Source of the DNA: Pseudopelobacter sp964601865
Lineage (GTDB): Bacteria > Desulfobacterota > Desulfuromonadia > Geobacterales > Pseudopelobacteraceae
Reading direction: 5' to 3'
DNA length: 64,000 nucleotides
Assembly (NCBI GenBank): GCA_964601865.1
Contig: CAZRPI010000001.1
Span: forward strand, 5,777 to 69,776
Below, one piece after another: positions 36,196-45,869 of this stretch. A program made the position numbers and the translations under genes. Numbering within the stretch: the stretch's first letter is position 1; every line of letters begins with the position of its first letter. The notes beneath the pieces were generated by a model, which saw only the letters and a program-made list of their open reading frames with translations, ran no database searches and was not told the origin of the DNA.

Positions 36196-37194
36196 ATGAA
36201 GTTCCATTTCATTACCATTGTCTGGGGACACGAGTTCGTAGACTTTTTTCTGTGGGTTACCCTTCAAAACCAACTCTCAGCAGGCAATTTGCCGGCATTT
36301 GCAGGCACCGATGCCACCTATAAAATTTACACCGATGAGCAGGATGCGAAAACGATACGAGCCTCAGAAAGCTTCCACCGCCTCAGCAGACTTTTGAAAA
36401 CGGATATAATAACCATTGATCACCTGCAGCATTCAAACAAGTATGTCCGCATGACTTTTTGCCATAAATGGGCGCTGCACGATGCCTATCAGGCTAACGC
36501 GAAAATTGTGCTGCTTCCATCTGATGTCATTTATTCAAAGAATTCATTTGCCCATCTCCTGAGTGTCGCACTGCTCGACAAACCAGTAATCATGATGGCC
36601 GCGCCTCGAATTCTCAGAGAAAGCTTTATTCCTGAACTCGCGAACCTGTTTTTTTCTCAATCGGACAGAACCATCGCCGCCAATTCTCGTGAGCTACTGA
36701 GATTAGCAATGCACCATCTGCATCCCGTAGCAACCTCTTTCTTTCATAACACTGAGAATGCTTCAACGTGGCCGTCACAACTGTTTTTCGAGGTGCCCCA
36801 CAATGGTTTCATAGCTCATTGCTTCCACTTGCATCCCCTACTGATTACACCACGACAGGATGGCAACGACTTTAATATCACCATTGACGCAGACTATCTG
36901 TTGAAGTCCTACCCAGATGCAAATCAAATCCATATTATTGATGATTCTGACGATTTCCTTGCCGTTGAGCCCTGTCCTTCAGAATATGGTCCGACTCTAT
37001 CCAATGCTCCGTATAACCTGTTTTCCATTTGTCAATGGGCATCTAGCCATGCTGATGCACACCATCTCAATTTTGTAAGACACCCCATAAGGTATCATTA
37101 TACCGACATAGATTCCAAGTGGCGTACGACGGAGAAACTGGCAATGTTGTTTGTTGATACTATCCTAAAATATACTACCGGTAAACAATACTGA
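36196..37194 (+). CDS. Uncharacterised glycan-cluster protein, possible glycosyltransferase
   Basis: 332 residues, no firm family. The start FHFITIVWGHEFVDFFLWVTLQNQLSAGNLPAF resembles uncharacterised proteins that I associate with surface-glycan clusters, which may have a GT-A-like fold. Later segments such as IVLLPSDVIYSKNSF and NITIDADYLLKSYPD could supply a metal-binding Asp set. No signal peptide or membrane helix. AT-rich codon use. It lies between radical SAM protein 6 and the FkbM gene and is read the same way. Confidence 0.6.
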   Translation: MKFHFITIVWGHEFVDFFLWVTLQNQLSAGNLPAFAGTDATYKIYTDEQDAKTIRASESFHRLSRLLKTDIITIDHLQHSNKYVRMTFCHKWALHDAYQANAKIVLLPSDVIYSKNSFAHLLSVALLDKPVIMMAAPRILRESFIPELANLFFSQSDRTIAANSRELLRLAMHHLHPVATSFFHNTENASTWPSQLFFEVPHNGFIAHCFHLHPLLITPRQDGNDFNITIDADYLLKSYPDANQIHIIDDSDDFLAVEPCPSEYGPTLSNAPYNLFSICQWASSHADAHHLNFVRHPIRYHYTDIDSKWRTTEKLAMLFVDTILKYTTGKQY

Positions 37195-37201
37195 TAACGC
37201 C

Positions 37202-38299
37202 ATGCCGATTTTTATCAACTCACTCGATGACATAGTTGAAAATTCAGCCATTTATCTCTATGGAATTGGAGAGGGTTGTTATTCGTTTATAGACTTGTTA
37301 ACGTGCAACAGACCAGATATCAATATCATCGCACTCATTGATGACAACAAAACATCTTCATTTACTACATTTCCTGTTATAAGACCAGAAGACATAACTG
37401 ATGGTAATCACTGTACCGTTTTCATAACATCTGCTTACTGGGTTGATATTTATAAAAAACTCGATTCTATCCATATCAGAAATTACGCTGTAATCAATCC
37501 GTCTCTTTTATACCCTCATATGATCATGACTGAACCCGAATCTGACTCGTGGTCAAATCATTTTGAAGCCGTGTGCAAGCTGCTCACGACCAATGAACAA
37601 CAACGCCTCTACAGACTAATCAAGAACAGCAGATCTATTTTTCCGGATATGCAGGAAGAACTGCATGCCTATTACAAGAGCCATCAAGACCACGAAAAAG
37701 AATACCTTGAATTCATCAACCCTATCAGTTTTTCAACGATTATTGAGGGGGGGGTCTTTGACGGATATAACACCCTTGAATTCCTAAAATTCCTGAAGCC
37801 CCCTGGTTGCATCTATGGTTTCGAACCCAACATGGACACAACAACTAACCGTAGATTATCAGCAGAATTATTCAACAGCACAAAATTCAAGCTGTACCCA
37901 TATGCCCTGTGGAATCAACGGACCATGTTGAAATTCTACAAAAACAGTCAGAACCTGCCTGGCGCAAGAATAGTACTTGAAAGTTCTAGTCTCAAAGAAG
38001 TGACGGAAGTGCCGGCAATTTCCATCGATGAGTTTGTTTACGAGAATAGGATTCCCAAAATAGACTATATCAAGCTTGATGTTGAAGGAGCCGAACTGGA
38101 CGTGCTACAAGGTGCGATCAATGTGATGCAACGGGATCGCCCACAACTGGCAATATGCATCTACCACAGGAAAGAACATCTGTTCCAGATACCACTCTTT
38201 CTTGACTCTGTACTACATAATTACTGTTATTTTGTCGGGCATTATTCACCAACTCTCTGGGATACCGTCTGGTATGCTATACCTGAAGAATTGTCGTAA
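37202..38299 (+). CDS. FkbM-family methyltransferase with N-terminal Rossmann-like domain
   Basis: 365 residues. Residues about 1-110 look like a nucleotide-binding fold (IYLYGIGEGCYSFIDLL, IIALIDDNKTS). Residues about 175-360 match FkbM methyltransferases: IIEGGVFDGYNTLEFLKFL (motif I), GFEPNM, and IDYIKLDVEGAELDVLQGA. FkbM enzymes are O-methyltransferases often acting on glycans. Seven bases after the preceding gene. AT-rich, like its neighbours. Confidence 0.8.
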   Translation: MPIFINSLDDIVENSAIYLYGIGEGCYSFIDLLTCNRPDINIIALIDDNKTSSFTTFPVIRPEDITDGNHCTVFITSAYWVDIYKKLDSIHIRNYAVINPSLLYPHMIMTEPESDSWSNHFEAVCKLLTTNEQQRLYRLIKNSRSIFPDMQEELHAYYKSHQDHEKEYLEFINPISFSTIIEGGVFDGYNTLEFLKFLKPPGCIYGFEPNMDTTTNRRLSAELFNSTKFKLYPYALWNQRTMLKFYKNSQNLPGARIVLESSSLKEVTEVPAISIDEFVYENRIPKIDYIKLDVEGAELDVLQGAINVMQRDRPQLAICIYHRKEHLFQIPLFLDSVLHNYCYFVGHYSPTLWDTVWYAIPEELS

Positions 38300-38319
38300 T
38301 ATTTAGAAACATATTCGCT

Positions 38320-38344
38320 GGCAGCAAGCTGTTGCCGGACTTTT
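38320..38344 (+). terminator. Possible weak terminator after the FkbM gene
   Basis: GGCAGC, a 5-base loop and GTTGCC form a 6-pair stem (one G-U) at 38320-38336, followed by GGACTTTT. No good T run, so only a weak candidate. It lies in a 164-base gap before the next gene. Confidence 0.28.
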
Positions 38345-38463
38345 GGCCGGTCTTTCATCACAGTATTTTTCACAATCATCGGATATAAAACACTTGAGCG
38401 GCAGGGTCAAGCCAGCCATATCAATGTCATTTCAACAACCAAAGAATTCAAACACAATATCTT

Positions 38464-39837
38464 ATGAACAATACATCAGTTTTTTCTGACAAGCTCAATA
38501 AGATTGGGCGCCTATTATTTCACAAAGGCAGTTATTTGGATGCAGGGGAATTTTTTCGACAGGCCACGCTGGAAAATCCGAACGACGCGTCATCCTACGC
38601 TTTTTTGGGGACAATCCATTGGCAGCAGGGACGAATAAAGGAAGCCGTTGCATACTTTGAAAGTGCTATCAAGCTAGCTGCAGACGACAAAGAAATAAAT
38701 CAGATGGTTGCTGATTTTTTGGCGGCGAACAAAAATGATGGAGATGTATCAAGATTACAGTATGTACACGTAAGGACCATACAAAAACCGCCCCAAGCAA
38801 TGCAAACAAAAAAATTGCTGGCAGTTTATGATTTATCTGTTCAACCTTATAGTATTGGTGATCTGCTAGCTTTTCAGGCAGGAACGCTCGTAAAATGTTC
38901 TCAATACGGGTTGGATAAAGTGGATTTCTGTTTTATCAGCGATCCAAACCGTATACCTCTTGAACCTATTTTTTCAAAAATGATGTGTGAAAACAACCAT
39001 CTATACAATCTTTTTACCATAATTCCAATATTACAACTAAACTCATCAATTAGTTCGATATATATTTTAGATTCATATCAGGATCTACATTATCTCTTAC
39101 ATGAAAAACAGATGCAATACGAGGTCTGGCCGTCATTGCCTCAAATAGAGGCAAATATTTATATCTATTATGAAATAATACAACTACTAGACCAGTACTT
39201 TTGTAATTATAACTGTTTACCACGCCTTGCCCTTCCAGGCGCTCTCATTGAATGGTATTCCAGATTTATTACGAGTAACATTGCCCCCATGATTCCTATA
39301 ACAGTCAATCTTCGCAACAACCCCAATTTCCATGTCGAAAGAAATTCGAATATTTCGGCGTGGATTGAATTGTTTAAATATTGTAGTAACCGTTATCCCG
39401 TCAAATTTATCGTTGTCTGCAGCCTTTCTGAAGTTGTTCATGAACTTCGCAGTTGTACAAATGTTGTAATTGCAAAAGATTCATACACTTCATTAGAAAA
39501 CGACTTGGCCTTGATCATGTTGTCAGCTTTTCACCTTGGTGCAGCATCTGGCCCCTCAACAATCCCGATACTTTCCGACAAACCGTACTGCATTCTGAAT
39601 TGTGGTAATATTATTAATTCATTGTCTCTTTACGGCAAATCACTGATTCGGATCTCAGAGCAAGTTGCCAAATTTTCCTTTGCCAATGAACTTCAACGCA
39701 TCATTCTTGTACCTGAGAGCTTAAACATTTTGATATATGAATTTGAAAAAATCTGGCGTTCTCGGGATTGGATCGACTGGTCGCCAACGTCAGTTTCACC
39801 CGGCGAGTCTCAAAACAGCCTGATCTGGTTAAAGTAA
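38464..39837 (+). CDS. TPR-containing protein, possible GT-B glycosyltransferase
   Basis: 457 residues. Residues about 8-90 hold two TPR-like helix pairs (LFHKGSYLDAGEFFRQATLENPND and AYFESAIKLAADD). The rest is unassigned; a late GT-B-like segment (AFHLGAASGPSTIPILSDKPYCILN) resembles the donor-side loop of GT9-type proteins. Very AT-rich codon use, unlike the genes from 39.9 kb on, so probably acquired separately. No clear RBS. Function inferred from context only. Confidence 0.6.
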   Translation: MNNTSVFSDKLNKIGRLLFHKGSYLDAGEFFRQATLENPNDASSYAFLGTIHWQQGRIKEAVAYFESAIKLAADDKEINQMVADFLAANKNDGDVSRLQYVHVRTIQKPPQAMQTKKLLAVYDLSVQPYSIGDLLAFQAGTLVKCSQYGLDKVDFCFISDPNRIPLEPIFSKMMCENNHLYNLFTIIPILQLNSSISSIYILDSYQDLHYLLHEKQMQYEVWPSLPQIEANIYIYYEIIQLLDQYFCNYNCLPRLALPGALIEWYSRFITSNIAPMIPITVNLRNNPNFHVERNSNISAWIELFKYCSNRYPVKFIVVCSLSEVVHELRSCTNVVIAKDSYTSLENDLALIMLSAFHLGAASGPSTIPILSDKPYCILNCGNIINSLSLYGKSLIRISEQVAKFSFANELQRIILVPESLNILIYEFEKIWRSRDWIDWSPTSVSPGESQNSLIWLK

Positions 39838-39888
39838 AAACAAGAAACCACCAGATTTAACAGCAACTCCGCACAGGGAACTACTGCA

Positions 39889-40884
39889 ATGACCGCAAAT
39901 GAAATTGCACAAAACCTCGCCGAAATGCTCCGGCAACTAAACCCCAGGGAAATGGAAAAGTTCTTTTCCTGTCTGGCACCCCTCATTGCCTATATGGCAA
40001 AGACCGGGAGTGGCACCGACGCCTGCCTGGAGCAGGACTGCTTGCCTTTGCAGGTCCATTACTACTCGCCAATACCGGACATCAGCGACCTCAAAAAACG
40101 GGGAATCTACGAACGCATAAGCAATCTCGGCGGCATTGACTGGGACCTGAATCGACAAAGCGAAATGCTTCTCTATTTGGGGCGTCGGTTTGGCAAGGAA
40201 TGCAACTGGCCGGCCCATCCGACCGCCAACCCGGATGAATTCTACACCGAGAACAACAGTTTTTCCTTCGGTTGCGCTGCGGCCCTGCATTGCCTGCTGC
40301 GCTTATCCCAACCAAAACACGTTATTGAAATCGGGTCCGGGTTTTCGTCCAGGATCATTAATGCCGCTGTTCTGCAAAACAAACAGGAGCGGGGCACCCC
40401 CTGTGAATACACCATTGTCGACCCTTATCCGGATGAAGCGCGCCTAGAAAAACTTGCGGGCATAAGCAATGTCCGCAAGCAGCGCGTTGAGACACTGCCC
40501 CTATCCTTTTTCAACTCCTTGAAAGACGGGGATATACTTTTTGTTGATTCGGGTCATGCGGTTAAAACCGGTGGTGATGTCAACTTTCTTATTCTTGATG
40601 TGCTGCCCAGGCTAGCCCCCGGCGTTATTATCCATTTTCATGACATCCCGATGCCGTATGAATATACCGAAGTGTATCACACCAAACCTTCATTCAGGGT
40701 CTTCTGGACCGAATCATATCTGTTGCAGGCTTTTTTGGTCTTCAATTATGAGTTCGATATCCTCTTTTCGATGGCAGCGATCACAGCCCAAAGACCTGAA
40801 GTTCTGAGAACCGCTTTCCCTATGTTTGAGCCATTACGCCATATTCTCGGCAGCAGCAGCATCTGGTTGCGTAGAAAGAAGTAA
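39889..40884 (+). CDS. Class I SAM methyltransferase (Methyltransf_24-like)
   Basis: 331 residues. A ~100-residue N-terminal cap (MREMEKFFSCLAP-like helices and YYSPIPDISDLKK) precedes the SAM fold with VIEIGSGFSSRIINAAV (motif I), CEYTIVDPYPDEA and DILFVDSGHAVKTGGDVNFL. The later PGVIIHFHDIPMPYEYT is typical of Methyltransf_24 proteins. GC content is back to backbone level. Six bases before the giant glycosyltransferase, so it likely methylates a product of that enzyme. Confidence 0.8.
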   Translation: MTANEIAQNLAEMLRQLNPREMEKFFSCLAPLIAYMAKTGSGTDACLEQDCLPLQVHYYSPIPDISDLKKRGIYERISNLGGIDWDLNRQSEMLLYLGRRFGKECNWPAHPTANPDEFYTENNSFSFGCAAALHCLLRLSQPKHVIEIGSGFSSRIINAAVLQNKQERGTPCEYTIVDPYPDEARLEKLAGISNVRKQRVETLPLSFFNSLKDGDILFVDSGHAVKTGGDVNFLILDVLPRLAPGVIIHFHDIPMPYEYTEVYHTKPSFRVFWTESYLLQAFLVFNYEFDILFSMAAITAQRPEVLRTAFPMFEPLRHILGSSSIWLRRKK

Positions 40885-40889
40885 TCAAC

Positions 40890-43800
40890 ATGGCTATTTC
40901 ACCACCAGTTTTCTCCGTAATCGTTCCCACCTACAACCAGGCCAATTTTCTCCCGGCAGCGCTGGACAGCCTCCTTGCCCAGACCTATTCCAACTGGGAA
41001 GCGGTAATCGTCAATGACGGTTCAAGCGATGACACTCCCCGGGTCATGGAAGACTATGCCGCCCGGGATTCGCGTTTCATACTCGTTCACAAGCCGAACG
41101 GTGGCGTTGCCAGCGCCCTGAACGCGGGGCTTCGGCACGCACGTGGCGAGTGGATCTGCTGGCTTTCTTCCGATGATCTGTTTGAGCCGGACAAGCTCGC
41201 CATCCATCGCCAGGCCATCCTGGAAAATCCCCGCATCCGTTTTTTCTACAGCCATTTCTACTACCTGAATGACGCAACCGGAGAAAAAACGGCATCCGGC
41301 CTCTGGCAACCGATTCCCGAACCGGCCTTCCAGGTTTCCCGTTTCTTTGTGTCACCCTATATCCATGGCAACAGTATTGCCGTACACCGCACGGCATTCG
41401 ACAAGGTCGGCCACTTTGATGAGCAGAACCGGTGTGGCCAGGATTTCGACATGTGGTTGCGGATCAGCGCCCAATTCGAGTCAAGATTTGTTGACAGTCG
41501 AACATGCGTCACCCGTTTTCACGAGGGACAGTCGGGCAACGTTTTCCCCGAAGCGGGTTTCTTCGACTCGTCGCGGGCCTGCGCCCTGTTTCTGAATGCC
41601 AACGACTTTTCTGGAATCTTCCCTCTTCTTGATCTGACAAGCATTGACAATGCGCTCCTGGCTGTCCAGGAAATCCTGACTATCGCCTTCGACGGCGATG
41701 CACTCATCTACAAATGCTCCCCCACCCCGGCGTTACTGGAACGCCTCAGGGAATGGCTCGTCAAGCCGGAAAACCTACCTGTCCGGAACGCCATTACCCC
41801 ATGGCTTCACCGCACGTACGACAGCATTACAACCTCGAATCTGCCTGATTCCATCAAACAGGCAACGGCAAACCTGCTGAGAAATGACCGTTTCACCTAT
41901 TCTTCCCACGATTTCATGGCGGAAACCGCCCTGTACGCCGAATGGCTGAGAAAGGCAGGAAAAAGGGGCGAAGCCGAAAAACTGGAACGCTACCTCGCCG
42001 AAACAACAAAACAGAAAAAAGACGGAAAACTGCGGATCACCGTCATCACGCCAGGCACCGACCTGTCAGGAGGCGTCAAGGTAATTTTCGAGTACTGTAA
42101 TCGTCTTGCCAAGCGGGGCCATACCATAAATCTGGCAACCATGTGTGGTGACTATCCAGGTTGGTTCAGGCTTGAGCCGACAGTAAATTTTATCAAGAGT
42201 GATTATGATCCGCAGCGCCTCATCAATGATCTGCCGGAAGCGGATGTGGTGATTGCCACGCTCTGGCTGACCGCGTACGCAGTGAACAACCTGCCGCCAG
42301 ACAAGGGAGCCAAATACTATCTGGTGCAGAGTTATGAGTCGGAAACCCTGACAACGCCGGAATACGCCGATCCCACATACAAGCTTCCCCTCAGGAAGCT
42401 GGCGGTTTCCTCATGGCTGGCGCAACTCATGAGAGACCGCTTTGACGAAGAAGCGGTATTGATCAGGAACGCCTATGATTCGGAGATCTTTTATCCTGAA
42501 TCTCTAATACGTCGAGATTACCCGGGCGATCAGATCCGCGTCGGCATGCTGTACTATCCGGAAGAGCGCAAGGGGGGGGCTGACGGGATAACGGCTTTTA
42601 TGCTGGCCCGCGAAAAGCATCCCGACATGAAACTCATCCTCTTTGGCCACCGCCCCACCATCCCAGTAACGTTTGACGAAATACACGAGAATATTTCCGG
42701 TGACGATGTCCGGCGATACTACAACTCGCTGGACCTGTTCATGTCCACCAGTTGGCAGGAGGGGTTCGGACTGCCTGGCCTTGAGGCCATGGCATGCGGC
42801 ATACCACTTGTTACGACCGACTCCGGTGGAGTCCGGGATTACGCCATAAATGGCGAAACCGCGCTAGTTACGCCTCCCCGCAACCCGGAAGCCATAGCGG
42901 ACGCGCTCATTCGTCTGATCGACAACGGGAATCTGCGCGAACGCCTCCGTCAAAACGGACTGGCAAAAGCGGCCGAGTTTTCCTGGGACGCGTCGGTGAC
43001 GGCCCTTGAAACAGTGCTGCTGGAAGAGCGAACGAAACCCGACTCATGCGGAATGCCGTTCGACGCTGACACAAACGTGCTCCGTGGTCGCCCTTCACCT
43101 TCGAAACCGATTAAAATCGCCGTTTTTTCCCTTGACGCAAAAGACCACGCCTGCGGCCATTATCGCATCCAGGCTCCTTTCAGGGTACTTACCTGTGACG
43201 TGGAACTGTCCTGGGGAATCGAGTTCAGGGACAACACCTACCATGCCGTTCCCGGTGCGGCGGAAGCGGCTGACATCATCGTCGTGCAGCGTTTCTTCCC
43301 GCGACCGGAGACGGCGGAGGCCCTTGAGTATCTGTACTCTCTAGACAAACCTTTAATCTTTGAAATCGATGATCTGATCATCCGGCTGCCCGAGACTAAT
43401 CCTCACCGCAACTGGGGGGACCAGAGCGCGCCCCATATCCTGGAGCTTGTCCGTAAGTGTTCGGCAATAACCGTATCAACCGAGGAGTTGAAGAAATATT
43501 TTTCCCAGTACAACGCCACCGTCCACGTACTCCCCAACCTGCTTGACGAAGATCTCTGGCACAGGACCGTCCCTCCATCCGCGGGGCCGGTTGTCATAGG
43601 ATACGCCGGCACCGCGACCCACGGCACCGATCTGGCCCTGCTGGAGGATGTTCTTGGCCGGATTGCGTCACAGTACGAAAGCAGGGTCGCTTTTACGTTC
43701 ATGGGGTGCGCGACCGAGAAGATTTCCCGGCTGCCCGGTTTCTCCTATATTCCCTTCGAAACGACCTTTGCGGCCTATGCCGGAAAACTGCAGGAAACAC

Positions 43801-45869
43801 CCGTCGATATCATGCTGGTCCCCTTGGAGGACAACGAATTCAACCGCTGCAAGAGCAACGTCAAGTGGCTTGAATATTCGGCGTGCGGCATTGCCGGGAT
43901 ATACGCCGACCTGCCTCCGTACAATAGCTGCATAACGCAGGGAGAAACCGGGATCCTGGTCGGAAACACGCCCCAGCAATGGTTCAGCGCCATTGACCTT
44001 CTGGTCAGGAATCCGGAACTGCGCCGCTCCATCGCCCGAAAAGCCCGCCAGAAGGTGATGTCGGACTGCACGCTCAAATCCGGGGCGCAGCGCTGGCTTG
44101 AGGTTTACCGGGACATTGCGGCAAAGGCTGGCGACAAACGGGACACCGCCCCAGCCGCGAAGCGTTCCGCCAGAGTGTCCATCATCATCCCGGCCTTCAA
44201 CCAGCTCCCCTTTACCAGGCAGTGCCTTGATGGGCTCTTCGCCACGCTGCCCGACACCACTCCCTGTGAAATCATCGTGGTGGACAACGGCTCCACCGAC
44301 GGAACCCCGGAGTATCTGCGCAACATGGCCGACCGGGTGACAACGGTTAGCAACCGTGAGAACCTGGGATTCGCCAGGGCATGCAACCAGGGTGCCCGGA
44401 CCGCATCCGGCGACATACTGCTGTTTCTCAACAACGATACCATACCCAGGCCGGCGTGGCTCGAGGCGCTGCTTTCCCCCATCGACGGCAACGAGGCCGA
44501 CATCTGCGGCGCACGCCTGCTCTACCCGGATGGCCGCTGCCAGCACGCCGGCATCGCCTTTGACGAACGGGGCCTGGGCTATCATATCTTCTGTGGTTTC
44601 CCCGGCGATGCGGCGCCGGTGGTTGAGCGCCGCCGGATGCAGGCCGTAACCGGAGCCTGCATGGCCATACGAAAGAGCCTGTTTCATGAGCTGGGAGGAT
44701 TCGACGAAGGGTTCCTCAACGGCTTCGAGGACGTGGATCTCTGCCTGCGGGCAGGAGAAGGGGGCCGACGCATTCTGTTTGTTCCCGAAAGCGTTCTGGT
44801 ACACCACACCGAACGGAGCAGCGGACGCAAAGACCATGAGATTGAAAACCTGCAGCGATTCTTCTCGCGCTGGCTGGACAGGATACGCCAGGACGACACC
44901 CCCCTCTACGCCCGTTTCGGCCTGGAAAGCCGCAGGGAACCGGATGGAAGCCTGAAGGTATACCCGGTCGACGGGAATGTGCCTCCGGTTTCCATCATCA
45001 TTCCGTTATACAGCAGAGTCGAACTGACGCGGGCCTGTCTGCTAGCCCTGGAACGCTCTACTGACAGAGGCTGTTATGAACTGGTTCTGGTCGATAACGG
45101 TTCCAGTGATGGCACCAGCAATCTGCTGCGGGAATGGGAGTCAAAGGCGGTCATCATCCGCAACCCCGAGAACCGAGGCTTCGCTGCCGCCTGCAACCAG
45201 GGGGCTCGGGCTGCCCGGGGGAAATACCTGCTGTTCCTGAACAATGATACCGAGGTAACCGACGGCTGGCTCAAATCGCTGACAGCCATCCTGGACGATG
45301 ATCCAACGGTAGCTGCCGTGGGCGCCAAACTCCTGTTTCCCGACGGCACAGTCCAGCACGCCGGTATCATGATAGTCGATGACAGAGCAAAAGGAGATCC
45401 GCTGGTGGGGAGAAATCATCTTTCCAGTGTTCCCGGTGATCACCCTTATGCCAACAAACTGATGCGCATGCAGGCGGTAACGGCGGCCTGTGTCCTGATA
45501 CGGCGAACGGCATTCGAAGCGGTGGGAGGATTTGACGAGGGGTACTGGAATGGGTATGAGGATCTTGACCTCTGCTTCAGGTTCGGCGAACAGGAATGGA
45601 AAATCGTCTATCAACCGGCCAGCGTGATAATACATCACGAATCCAAATCGGGACCCGAACGTTATCTGCGCGCCAAAGACAATATAAGGCGACTGCACGA
45701 GCGATGGCTTGGCAGGATAAGGCCCGACATGATCATCATGCCGGATACGCGGGTAATCGAGGGCGCCGCTATGCTGGAAGGCCCAACCGGGACCTATGAG
45801 CCTCACACTGGTTCGCGGAGCCCCTTTCACCGAGCGTATCAGAACGCTCCAGCGGGTAAAACGGAATGA
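40890..45869 (+). CDS. Giant five-domain glycosyltransferase (GT2 / GT4 / GT4-like / GT2 / GT2)
   Basis: 1659 residues. Domains in order: GT2 (about 5-225, VFSVIVPTYNQ and IVNDGSSDDT); GT4 (about 381-720, ITPGTDLSGGVKVIFEY and the donor-site EGFGLPGLEAMACGIPLV); a second GT-B domain (about 741-1073, VFSLDAKDHACGHYRIQAPFRVL); GT2 (about 1094-1346, SIIIPAFNQLPFTRQCLDGL, VDNGSTDGT); GT2 (about 1367-1630, SIIIPLYSRVELTR, VDNGSSDGT). A single chain could thus add several sugars in order. Both C-terminal GT2 domains share the NPENRGFAAACNQG-like motif and a GFDEG segment, so they probably arose by duplication. No signal peptide, so cytoplasmic. The stop overlaps the next start by four bases. Confidence 0.87.
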   Translation: MAISPPVFSVIVPTYNQANFLPAALDSLLAQTYSNWEAVIVNDGSSDDTPRVMEDYAARDSRFILVHKPNGGVASALNAGLRHARGEWICWLSSDDLFEPDKLAIHRQAILENPRIRFFYSHFYYLNDATGEKTASGLWQPIPEPAFQVSRFFVSPYIHGNSIAVHRTAFDKVGHFDEQNRCGQDFDMWLRISAQFESRFVDSRTCVTRFHEGQSGNVFPEAGFFDSSRACALFLNANDFSGIFPLLDLTSIDNALLAVQEILTIAFDGDALIYKCSPTPALLERLREWLVKPENLPVRNAITPWLHRTYDSITTSNLPDSIKQATANLLRNDRFTYSSHDFMAETALYAEWLRKAGKRGEAEKLERYLAETTKQKKDGKLRITVITPGTDLSGGVKVIFEYCNRLAKRGHTINLATMCGDYPGWFRLEPTVNFIKSDYDPQRLINDLPEADVVIATLWLTAYAVNNLPPDKGAKYYLVQSYESETLTTPEYADPTYKLPLRKLAVSSWLAQLMRDRFDEEAVLIRNAYDSEIFYPESLIRRDYPGDQIRVGMLYYPEERKGGADGITAFMLAREKHPDMKLILFGHRPTIPVTFDEIHENISGDDVRRYYNSLDLFMSTSWQEGFGLPGLEAMACGIPLVTTDSGGVRDYAINGETALVTPPRNPEAIADALIRLIDNGNLRERLRQNGLAKAAEFSWDASVTALETVLLEERTKPDSCGMPFDADTNVLRGRPSPSKPIKIAVFSLDAKDHACGHYRIQAPFRVLTCDVELSWGIEFRDNTYHAVPGAAEAADIIVVQRFFPRPETAEALEYLYSLDKPLIFEIDDLIIRLPETNPHRNWGDQSAPHILELVRKCSAITVSTEELKKYFSQYNATVHVLPNLLDEDLWHRTVPPSAGPVVIGYAGTATHGTDLALLEDVLGRIASQYESRVAFTFMGCATEKISRLPGFSYIPFETTFAAYAGKLQETPVDIMLVPLEDNEFNRCKSNVKWLEYSACGIAGIYADLPPYNSCITQGETGILVGNTPQQWFSAIDLLVRNPELRRSIARKARQKVMSDCTLKSGAQRWLEVYRDIAAKAGDKRDTAPAAKRSARVSIIIPAFNQLPFTRQCLDGLFATLPDTTPCEIIVVDNGSTDGTPEYLRNMADRVTTVSNRENLGFARACNQGARTASGDILLFLNNDTIPRPAWLEALLSPIDGNEADICGARLLYPDGRCQHAGIAFDERGLGYHIFCGFPGDAAPVVERRRMQAVTGACMAIRKSLFHELGGFDEGFLNGFEDVDLCLRAGEGGRRILFVPESVLVHHTERSSGRKDHEIENLQRFFSRWLDRIRQDDTPLYARFGLESRREPDGSLKVYPVDGNVPPVSIIIPLYSRVELTRACLLALERSTDRGCYELVLVDNGSSDGTSNLLREWESKAVIIRNPENRGFAAACNQGARAARGKYLLFLNNDTEVTDGWLKSLTAILDDDPTVAAVGAKLLFPDGTVQHAGIMIVDDRAKGDPLVGRNHLSSVPGDHPYANKLMRMQAVTAACVLIRRTAFEAVGGFDEGYWNGYEDLDLCFRFGEQEWKIVYQPASVIIHHESKSGPERYLRAKDNIRRLHERWLGRIRPDMIIMPDTRVIEGAAMLEGPTGTYEPHTGSRSPFHRAYQNAPAGKTE

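Noticed and set aside
43668..44837. Minus-strand frame of 389 codons
   Set aside because: Lies wholly within the giant glycosyltransferase gene; composition of an antisense shadow.
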